From positions 57,290-121,289 of the forward strand of contig NZ_JAKGAP010000022.1 of assembly GCF_021532375.1 (NCBI RefSeq): a stretch of 64,000 nt of DNA, read 5' to 3'. The notes beneath the pieces were generated by a model. The model searched no databases. It saw only the letters and a program-made list of their open reading frames with translations, and had not been told where the DNA came from. Both the position numbers and the translations under genes were made by a program. This document shows, piece by piece, positions 57,732-64,000 of the stretch; the stretch's first letter is position 1, and every line of letters starts with the position of its first letter. Source of the DNA: Paenibacillus alkaliterrae. Lineage in GTDB: Bacteria > Bacillota > Bacilli > Paenibacillales > Paenibacillaceae.

Positions 57732-59650
57732 AAAGAACAAAAAGCAGATTGCTAACCGTCATATTCGCTTTTGCGCTTCCTGGCGCGGGACATATGTATA
57801 CGGGGCAGCATCCTCGAGGATTAATGCTTATAGCCGCGTTTTTGCTTGATCTTACGGCTATCATCCGCCTGGCTGATTCGGATGGCGGAAGGCATTTGCT
57901 GCTCATTGTTTATCTAAGCATCATGCTTCCGGTATTTTATTTCATTAGCGTTTTTGATTCGCTCCAAAGCTTGGAGACAGATCACAACGAACCTATTGCA
58001 TTCGGTCTCATTCATGGCATTGTACTTATGACGTCAGGAATCGTCATGTTAATTCTGGTGAAGCCGCCTGAGATGCTTCTGCCTTGGATGAACGAGCTCG
58101 CTGAGTTATGCGTAGGTCCTATTTTAATAGTTGCATCCCTTTTGCTGCTGCGGTCGAGGAAAGGATCGGTGTTTATGTGTAAGTTAGGACGTTTTACGGC
58201 AGCAGCACTTGTCCTGACGGTAGGAGCACTGCTGATTTGGGACCAAATCCAAGGCCGCAACGATATTGCTGTGCTTGGACAATGGTGGCCTGTTATTTTT
58301 ATAGTGTTAGGACTCGAAGTGATTTTACTTAGCCTAAAATATAAAGGTACTGAAAAAAAATTGCGGCTTGACGCAGCGGGCGGCATGATAGCTTTAGTCA
58401 TTACGCTGACCACATACGCGGTTACCCAATATGCAGATATCCCTTTCCGTTGGTTGGATCAATTCAATGTGGATCTGAACGGTGCTGCCGAATATGGGGA
58501 TGAGAAAGGCTTTCGTTACGACAAGGCCATTATTAAAGTTCCTCTTGAAGACAGGGTGTCGCTTATACATATCGAGAATCCGAACGGTCAAGTCACTGTA
58601 CGTTCTGGCGATGTGCAGGAGATCGAGGTGCTTACGGCGGTATGGGTTGATTTAACAGAGCAAGCAGAGGCTGATGCAGTCGCCGAGCAATCGATGGTTA
58701 AAGTTAGTCCGGGCACGGAGGTATTGCTCGAAGCAAAGGGTCAGAATTATGGCGCTAACGGCAGCAGAAAGCCCAGGATGAATATGACAATTACCGTACC
58801 TCTGTCTCTTTCGGACCGGATAGAGATTGAGGAGACGCCGATCAATACACCAACGCCAACAGATTTGGAAGTCCCGCTTGAAGCGGAGACGTCTGTTGAA
58901 ACTGCAAGGCCAATTGCAACGGATCTGGCTGTTGACCAAGCTAATCAGTCCGCTGGAGAGGGCTCGGACGAAACTGCGGATCAAGAAAATGAGGAGCTTG
59001 ATCCGACGCCCGAGATAAGGGTTGAGGAGGAGCTGAACTTTAGGATGATGGTGGAAGCGGGTAATGGTTCAGTTGAAATAAAAGGTTTAAGTGTACCTGG
59101 CGGATTGGACATTCGCAGCAACAGCGGACTCGTAACCGTCAGCAATATTAGCGGCCCCGTTTCCGTCAAAGGTAATAATGGCGGAATAGATGCATCTTCC
59201 CTCATTGGAGAAAGTCATCTTGAAACGAAGAGTGGCTCGATCACAGCTGCCGACATTGAAGGCAAGCTTTTTGCCAATACGCTGAACGGCAGCTTAGAGA
59301 TTAAGCGGATAAAGGATGACATTCAAGCGGAAACGAAGAACGGGGGAATCAAGATAGACGGAGCGGGTGCTTCCGTAAATGCAAACACGCTGAACGGCAG
59401 CATTGAGTTAAACAGCGGGGTCGTGGGCGGCGATTGGGATCTGGACAGCTCAGTTGGCGAAATTAAGCTTTCCATGCCGGAGAACGGTCATTATAAGGTA
59501 TATGGATCGGTAACTTTCGGTAATATTACAACTGATTTGCCGCTTGAAGTAAGTAAGAAAACAGTAAGAGGCGCAATAGGTGAAGGGACTTACCGAATCC
59601 AAATCAATGCTACGAACAGCATTGCTATCAAACGTTTTGGGCGCACCTAA
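57713..59650 (+). CDS. Membrane protein with DUF4097 beta-repeat domain
   Basis: The 645-aa protein has several N-terminal membrane helices (to about 235; begins LTVIFAFALPGAGHMYTGQH), an acidic Pro/Thr/Glu linker (about 375-440) and a DUF4097-type repeat domain (about 440-640) with recurring units such as IRSNSGLVTVSNISG and LNGSLEIKRIKDDIQAETKNG. TTG 57713 follows GGAGG inside mgtC. It probably senses or shapes the envelope. Confidence 0.85.
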   Translation: MGKLGIKRTKSRLLTVIFAFALPGAGHMYTGQHPRGLMLIAAFLLDLTAIIRLADSDGGRHLLLIVYLSIMLPVFYFISVFDSLQSLETDHNEPIAFGLIHGIVLMTSGIVMLILVKPPEMLLPWMNELAELCVGPILIVASLLLLRSRKGSVFMCKLGRFTAAALVLTVGALLIWDQIQGRNDIAVLGQWWPVIFIVLGLEVILLSLKYKGTEKKLRLDAAGGMIALVITLTTYAVTQYADIPFRWLDQFNVDLNGAAEYGDEKGFRYDKAIIKVPLEDRVSLIHIENPNGQVTVRSGDVQEIEVLTAVWVDLTEQAEADAVAEQSMVKVSPGTEVLLEAKGQNYGANGSRKPRMNMTITVPLSLSDRIEIEETPINTPTPTDLEVPLEAETSVETARPIATDLAVDQANQSAGEGSDETADQENEELDPTPEIRVEEELNFRMMVEAGNGSVEIKGLSVPGGLDIRSNSGLVTVSNISGPVSVKGNNGGIDASSLIGESHLETKSGSITAADIEGKLFANTLNGSLEIKRIKDDIQAETKNGGIKIDGAGASVNANTLNGSIELNSGVVGGDWDLDSSVGEIKLSMPENGHYKVYGSVTFGNITTDLPLEVSKKTVRGAIGEGTYRIQINATNSIAIKRFGRT

Positions 59651-59663
59651 AAAGGCGCTTTCA

Positions 59664-59693
59664 TTGACAAATTCTTAAATTAGAACGTACAAT
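59664..59693 (+). promoter_or_regulatory. perR promoter with dyad in spacer
   Basis: TTGACA (59664-59669), 18-bp spacer and TACAAT (59688-59693). TTCTTAAATTAGAA (59672-59685) in the spacer is an imperfect dyad that may be a weak Per box for autoregulation. Confidence 0.65.
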
Positions 59694-59724
59694 AGTCGTA
59701 ACTACTAGGAAGGGCGTGAGGGGA

Positions 59725-60156
59725 ATGGGAGCCAGCGTTAACTTAGCATTGGAGCAACTGAAGATGAATGGCGTCCGAATGACCCCGCAACGTCACGCCA
59801 TATTAAGCTACTTGATGGACTCGATGTCACATCCGACTGCAGATGAAATTTATAAGGCGCTCTCCCCGACCTATCCGAGCATGAGCGTAGCTACCATATA
59901 TAACAATCTGCGTCTATTTGTTGAAGCTGGCTTAGTGCGTGAATTAACCTATGGCGATGATTCAAGCCGTTTTGATTCGGATTTATCCGATCACTATCAT
60001 GCCATATGCAAAAATTGCGGTTCGATCGTTGATTTTGATTATCCGCCATTGCTCGAGGTGGAGCGAGCTGCATCCCGCGTAACGGGTTTTGTCGTAGAGG
60101 GACACCGAATGGAGATATACGGTATTTGTTCCGCTTGCAACACAACAAGAAATTAA
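59725..60156 (+). CDS. perR: Peroxide-responsive Fur-family repressor PerR
   Basis: The 143-aa protein closely follows Bacillus Per[78 protein letters not shown] and the second zinc pair CSAC. His in SHPTAD and the metal-site Asp and His residues are kept, so it should sense peroxide by metal-catalysed histidine oxidation. It represses catalase, peroxidase and iron genes. Neighbouring ygzB supports it. Confidence 0.95.
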   Translation: MGASVNLALEQLKMNGVRMTPQRHAILSYLMDSMSHPTADEIYKALSPTYPSMSVATIYNNLRLFVEAGLVRELTYGDDSSRFDSDLSDHYHAICKNCGSIVDFDYPPLLEVERAASRVTGFVVEGHRMEIYGICSACNTTRN

Positions 60157-60179
60157 TTGGTCAAAATCAAATCAATAAG

Positions 60180-60222
60180 AACGTGCTGGGAGGCGATTAT
60201 ACGCTAAACTGCACGTTTTTTA
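60180..60222 (+). terminator. Terminator of perR
   Basis: AACGTGC and GCACGTT form a 7-bp stem, with an inner GCG...CGC, followed by TTTTATTAG. Confidence 0.8.
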
Positions 60223-60268
60223 TTAGACAGTATAGAAGAATAATGCTTGTTAACAGGAGAGTGATGAC

Positions 60269-62002
60269 TTGGAAACGATGTACAACCGAGCGCCGCGCCG
60301 CAGAGGCAACCGGGGTGTTCGGAGCTTTATGTTCTTGTTCATAGCAGCGGCATTAGCTGTTTTTGCTTGGTACGGATATATGCAATTCATTCCTAATGGC
60401 GATTTGGTTGATCCTGGCTACAAGTCGGAATATCCGATTTTCGTGAAAGGCAAGGAAGCCGAGCAAGGAGCCCTTATTGAAAATAATGAAGTGAAGCTGC
60501 CGCTGGCTTCGCTGCAGCAGGTGCTGGGAGAGGACAAGCCTATCCGCTATGAGCCGGATTCGGGCTCAATTATTTTTACAACCGCGAATAAGGTGCTGCG
60601 TCTGAAGACAGATTCACTCGAAGGCACAATTAATCAAAAACCTTATAATCTAACGATTACAGCGGAAACCTCTAACGATACCGTATACATTCCCGCAGCT
60701 CCGTTGAAGGAGCTTTATGGTTTACAAGTAGAATTCGTTCAGGATTCGGGCATCGTAACGATACTTTCGGCCGGGGATACGATCCAGCTTGCCGAGATTA
60801 TGCCAGAGAAGGGAACTGCAATGCGGATTAGACCGACGATTCGAGCTCCATTCATAGAAAATGCCGCTCAGACGATGACGGTGCGAATATGGGAGGAGCA
60901 GGACGGTTGGCTGCTTGTACAAAGTACAAGCGGGTTGGTCGGTTACATTAATAAAAAAGACGTTAGGCTAACGACGATCGATCAGGTACCAGAGCCGGCC
61001 CGTGAGCCCGCTTTCGTTGCATGGAAGGTAATGGGCAATAAAATCAATATGACCTGGGAAGCCGTATATGAGCGGAAAATTGATACTTCCAAGATTGGAT
61101 CGATGCAAGGCGTAAACGTCGTTAGCCCCACTTGGTTTGAATTAGCGGATGATAAAGGGACGATTAAAGGAAAGGCGGATCCCGCCTACGTAAAGTGGGC
61201 GCATCAGCAAGGCATGCAGATTTGGGCGTTATTCAGCAATGCTTTCGAGCCGGATCGAACCACAAAGGCATTGGCAAGCGCCGAGACCCGGTTTTCGATG
61301 ATTCAGCAATTGATTGGCTTTGCCGAGGTATATAATCTGCAAGGAATCAATATTGATTTTGAAAATGTCCACACTGCCGATAAGGACAATTTTGTTCAGT
61401 TTGTACGTGAGCTCACGCCGCTCCTGCATGAGCAAGGGTTGGTTGTATCCATTGATGTGACTCCGAAATCAAATAGCGAAATGTGGTCCTTGTTTCTCGA
61501 TCGGGCAGTGCTCGGCAGCGTTGTCGATTATATGATGGTTATGGCATATGACGAGCATTGGGCTTCAAGTCCGAAGTCGGGCTCAGTCGCATCCTTGCCG
61601 TGGACCGAGAAATCGATTGTCCGTATCATGAAGGAAGATGGCGTCCCGGCTAGCAAGCTTATGCTTAGTATGCCGTTGTATACGAGAATATGGACCGAGA
61701 AGAAGGGCGATGACGGTAAAGTAACCGTTACTTCTAAAGCGGTTGGAATGGATCATGTCAAGGCTATCATTGCCGAGAAGAAGTTGAAGCCGGTGCTTGA
61801 TGCGGAAGCCGGACAAAATTATGTCGAATATACCGAAGATGGAGCTTTAAACCGAATATGGATTGAGGATGATCTATCGATGAAGGCGCGTGTCGCGCTT
61901 GTTCGAAAATACGATTTAGCAGGGGTCGCTACATGGCAACGTGGATTTCAAACGGCATCCATCTGGAAAACGATTGATGACGCAATTAAGATTAGGCCAT
62001 AA
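60269..62002 (+). CDS. GH18-family, YaaH/SleL-like glycosidase with stalk and SH3 domains
   Basis: The 577-aa protein has one N-terminal membrane anchor (SFMFLFIAAALAVFAWYGYM), a stalk-like domain (about 60-165), an SH3-like domain (about 170-230; GTAMRIRPTIRAPFIE) and a GH18 barrel with the catalytic GINIDFENV (DxxDxE pattern, about 362-370) and MVMAYDEHW. Enzymes of this type act on spore-cortex or cell-wall peptidoglycan. TTG 60269 follows AGGAGAG. Confidence 0.9.
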   Translation: METMYNRAPRRRGNRGVRSFMFLFIAAALAVFAWYGYMQFIPNGDLVDPGYKSEYPIFVKGKEAEQGALIENNEVKLPLASLQQVLGEDKPIRYEPDSGSIIFTTANKVLRLKTDSLEGTINQKPYNLTITAETSNDTVYIPAAPLKELYGLQVEFVQDSGIVTILSAGDTIQLAEIMPEKGTAMRIRPTIRAPFIENAAQTMTVRIWEEQDGWLLVQSTSGLVGYINKKDVRLTTIDQVPEPAREPAFVAWKVMGNKINMTWEAVYERKIDTSKIGSMQGVNVVSPTWFELADDKGTIKGKADPAYVKWAHQQGMQIWALFSNAFEPDRTTKALASAETRFSMIQQLIGFAEVYNLQGINIDFENVHTADKDNFVQFVRELTPLLHEQGLVVSIDVTPKSNSEMWSLFLDRAVLGSVVDYMMVMAYDEHWASSPKSGSVASLPWTEKSIVRIMKEDGVPASKLMLSMPLYTRIWTEKKGDDGKVTVTSKAVGMDHVKAIIAEKKLKPVLDAEAGQNYVEYTEDGALNRIWIEDDLSMKARVALVRKYDLAGVATWQRGFQTASIWKTIDDAIKIRP

Positions 62003-62028
62003 TTCATATTACTAAAAAATGATAAATC

Positions 62029-62075
62029 AAAAGAACACGCTCTCGACAGAAGCTCTTCGAGAACGTGTTCTTTTT
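62029..62075 (+). terminator. Strong terminator after the GH18 gene
   Basis: AAAGAACACG-CTCTCGA pairs with TCGAGA-ACGTGTTCTTT, followed by TTCATTG. The stem is almost perfect. Confidence 0.92.
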
Positions 62076-62128
62076 CATTGTTATTTTAAATAAATGGCTG
62101 CTCCAAGGATGATTCAGCGTCTATGCTG

Positions 62129-62182
62129 AAACGAGCTTTCACCGCTTTATATGGCAGCAAAAGCTCGTTTATGTTTTTTTAT
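62129..62182. terminator. Second hairpin terminator, facing both sides
   Basis: AAACGAGCTTT and AAAGCTCGTTT form an 11-bp stem with a 20-base loop, followed by ATGTTTTTTTA. Because the ygzB gene ends just beyond, it may serve the convergent transcript too. Confidence 0.75.
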
Positions 62183-62199
62183 CCAAAAAGCATATTCGG

Positions 62200-62538
62200 C
62201 TATTGAGTGGCTTGAGCGGGATCTAAAGTAAGCATGGTTCTGCAATACATACAGCGATCGGTTTTTCCCAGCAACTTGGTTTGACGACCGCATTCAGGGC
62301 ATTCGAGCATCGTAGCGCTGGTTGACATTATCCCGGCCCAGAAATATACGGCTACGCTGATAAGCAACGAAATCATGCCGATGACCATGAAGATTGCAGC
62401 AATAATTTTGCCTGCTTGGCCCCAGAATACAATGCCAGCGGTTCCGAGTATCATCACGCCCATGCCAACAAGGGTGAATACTAGTCCCCATAGACGGAAT
62501 TCATTGATTTTTGCGGACTTAAAAAAGAATCTTCTCAT
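62200..62538 (-). CDS. ygzB: YgzB-like zinc-ribbon membrane protein (DUF2614)
   Basis: The 112-aa protein has two membrane helices (LWGLVFTLVGMGVMILGTAG, IIAAIFMVIGMISLLISVAV) and a C-terminal zinc ribbon (CPECGRQTKLLG...CMYCRTMLT). This is the DUF2614/YgzB pattern, and ygzB lies beside perR in Bacillus. Function unknown. Confidence 0.9.
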   Translation of the reverse strand: MRRFFFKSAKINEFRLWGLVFTLVGMGVMILGTAGIVFWGQAGKIIAAIFMVIGMISLLISVAVYFWAGIMSTSATMLECPECGRQTKLLGKTDRCMYCRTMLTLDPAQATQ

Positions 62539-62681
62539 ACCTTCAAACCCTTCCTATTACTAATGGCTTAACAATTTGTGACTGCTTTTCTACTTTCGTT
62601 AGCAGGAATGTGCGTCCAGACTGTCGAAAAAGAATAAAACTGTAGATTATTATTATAGCTTAATAAAATGCGATTAGCTAT

Positions 62682-63563
62682 ATGGAGGAACTAGTGGAAC
62701 ATATAAAAGGACACTTCGCTGACAACTATCGAGCGGAACCAGGTTTAGTTGGTTTGGTTTTAGTTGAAAATCCATATCCTTACAATCCATTAATTGATGG
62801 CTTGGATTTATTGGTGCTCGTTTTAATTAAGAATGATGGAGCCATTAATGGGACGGAGCATGTTCAAATCGAGGGGAAAAGAGTTTTGGTTCGAACAATC
62901 GATCCGAACAGCTTGAATGAATGGTTATCTGGCGGAGAAAACCGTAATATCATTGAGTGGCTAGTTCGGGGGGAGATCTTAATGGATCGGGACGGCTATT
63001 TAGGCAGTGTTCGCGAGAGACTGCTGCAGTTTCCGGATTCGATGCGGGAACAAAAGCAATTTACGGAGTTTGCCGGATTTTTGAGAACCTATTTGCTGGC
63101 AAAGCAGGATCTGTTGGACGGTAATTTATTAGATGCTTATAGTCATGTGCTCACCGCGCTCCATCATTGGGCACATATTGTTCTAATAGAAGAAGGGCGA
63201 CATCCGGAGCTAACTATTTGGAAGCAATTGAAACGTGTCCATCCAGGCATTTATAAGCTTTATGAAGAGCTTACCGTAAGTCCTGAGACGTTAGAGCAAA
63301 GAGTTCAGCTCGTACTGCTGGGCTGTGAGTTCTCCGTCATGAACAAAATGAAAACAAGCTGCTCTTTGTTATTTCAAATTTTAGAGAGTCGTGAGGAGCC
63401 ATGGAGTATTGCTGAACTTCAATCCCATAAATCAATAAATGTATTGCATGTTGATTTGTCATTGGTCTTGCAAAAGCTGGTGCAACGGGAATATATTCGC
63501 GAGGTAGCCGTCATGCATGAACCAAGCGATACGGGGGCTCTTGAATTGCGTTATATGATCTAA
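62682..63563 (+). CDS. ygxA: YgxA-like nucleotidyltransferase-fold protein
   Basis: This 293-aa product has an N-terminal region with nucleotidyltransferase-like pattern (YNPLIDGLDLLVLVLIKND) and a helical C-terminal half (AYSHVLTALHHWAHIVLIEE; GIYKLYEELTVSPETLEQRV). It matches the conserved gene between ygzB and an rrn operon in Bacillus. The activity is unknown. Confidence 0.85.
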   Translation: MEELVEHIKGHFADNYRAEPGLVGLVLVENPYPYNPLIDGLDLLVLVLIKNDGAINGTEHVQIEGKRVLVRTIDPNSLNEWLSGGENRNIIEWLVRGEILMDRDGYLGSVRERLLQFPDSMREQKQFTEFAGFLRTYLLAKQDLLDGNLLDAYSHVLTALHHWAHIVLIEEGRHPELTIWKQLKRVHPGIYKLYEELTVSPETLEQRVQLVLLGCEFSVMNKMKTSCSLLFQILESREEPWSIAELQSHKSINVLHVDLSLVLQKLVQREYIREVAVMHEPSDTGALELRYMI

Positions 63564-63602
63564 CTAATGAAGTCATCAGTATGTACGAATATTATGGTAG
63601 AT

Positions 63603-63648
63603 GCGCATGCTTACCCATCTAGAATGGTGAGCACGCGCTTTTTTATTA
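63603..63648 (+). terminator. Terminator after ygxA
   Basis: GCGCATGCTTACC pairs, with G-U pairs, with GGTGAGCACGCGC, followed by TTTTTTATTATT. Confidence 0.85.
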
Positions 63649-63675
63649 TTACTATAAAAAAACGGAATAATAAGC

Positions 63676-63704
63676 TTGACTTAGTTAAGCCGTCTGTGTT
63701 AAAT
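63676..63704 (+). promoter_or_regulatory. rrn promoter P1
   Basis: TTGACT and TTAAAT separated by 17 bp, about 250 bp before the 16S gene. Tandem promoters are usual for rrn operons. Confidence 0.6.
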
Positions 63705-63782
63705 TAAATCTCGCCGCTTCTGCAGGCTATTTAATCGATCAAACGACAAACTGAAAAAAATGTCGAAAGACGAAAAAAAAGC

Positions 63783-63812
63783 TTGCAATGAGATAGGCGG
63801 ATGTGATATATT
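63783..63812 (+). promoter_or_regulatory. rrn promoter P2
   Basis: TTGCAA and TATATT separated by 18 bp, followed by a purine-rich start region. It is closer to the 16S gene than P1 and has the better -10 surroundings. Confidence 0.6.
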
Positions 63813-63859
63813 ATAAAAGTCGCCGATGAGACACACGCGGTTGACACGAAAGAAAAGAT

Positions 63860-63872
63860 TGCTCTTTGAAAA
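63860..63872 (+). promoter_or_regulatory. boxA-like antitermination site of rrn leader
   Basis: TGCTCTTTGAAAA matches the rrn boxA of Firmicutes. Transcribed, it recruits Nus factors that prevent premature termination. Confidence 0.8.
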
Positions 63873-63954
63873 CTGAACAACGAGTGAAACTGCCCTTATA
63901 ATCTTAACGGATTGTGAGAAAAGCGATAAAAAAGTAATGAGTCATCAAACAACC

Positions 63955-64000
63955 AACATGGAGAGTTTGATCCTGGCTCAGGACGAACGCTGGCGGCGTG
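63955..64000 (+). rRNA. rrs: 16S rRNA, 5' end only
   Basis: GAGAGTTTGATCCTGGCTCA (63961-63980) followed by GGACGAACGCTGGCGGCGTG is the universal 16S start in Firmicutes form. The mature 5' end is set from the Escherichia coli numbering of AGAGTTTGATC and may be off by a few bases. The gene runs out of the window. Confidence 0.97.

Noticed and set aside
1..64000. CRISPR arrays, tRNA genes, transposase genes or reverse transcriptase
   Set aside because: I saw no regular spacer-repeat arrays, cloverleaf sequences, insertion-sequence ends or transposase and RT motifs. A dedicated scan was not possible here.

Overview
The window is a Firmicutes chromosome, most likely Paenibacillus or a close relative. 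The right end carries perR, a ygzB-type zinc-ribbon gene, a ygxA-type gene and the first bases of a 16S rRNA gene, an order I recall from Bacillus. The host part also has a sigY-yxlCDEFG-type operon, gatCAB, and copper-amine-oxidase-like 'stalk' domains common in Paenibacillus. This assignment is from memory of families, not from a search.

Two thirds of the window (about 821-45217) is one complete siphovirus-type prophage. It has split a 49-codon gene of a Tad/type-IV-pilus-like locus. The 10-bp sequence TATGATGCTC occurs in the same codon phase at 821-830 and 45208-45217. Joining the flanks through it restores a 49-aa protein that resembles the 48-aa product of the next gene downstream.

Prophage layout: (i) leftward lysogeny arm with tyrosine integrase, ImmA-type protease and repressor, and a divergent promoter region with five copies of a putative operator (897-3275); (ii) rightward early genes and a replication module: DUF2800 nuclease, DUF2815 protein, MazG-like, family A DNA polymerase, DUF3310, sigma factor, SNF2 helicase halves, two DNA methyltransferases, VapE-like primase/helicase, an iteron-like region, VRR-NUC and a second, broken SNF2 helicase (3276-20690); (iii) RinA-like regulator, terminase, an SPP1-like head and connector set, tail with a -1 frameshifted chaperone pair, tape measure, sialidase-like tail fibre and baseplate (20674-38492); (iv) holin and amidase (38563-39670); (v) a leftward accessory arm with a secreted NucB-like nuclease and a small DNA-translocation-like cluster of ATPase, membrane M23 peptidase, two small membrane proteins and a ribbon-helix-helix-like protein (39715-44857).

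The most unusual finds are a polymerase intein whose HNH endonuclease is encoded in a different reading frame inside the intein; a cytosine methyltransferase interrupted at a G8 tract, where one extra G would restore a full-length enzyme; an iteron-like array behind the primase gene; precise disruption of a tiny pilus-locus gene; and the translocation-like cluster on the right arm.

To the right, the host resumes with the rest of the pilus-like locus, an M24 peptidase, a YdbS/YdbT pair, the SigY-type operon, gatCAB, mgtC, a DUF4097 protein, perR, a GH18 protein, ygzB, ygxA and the start of an rrn operon.
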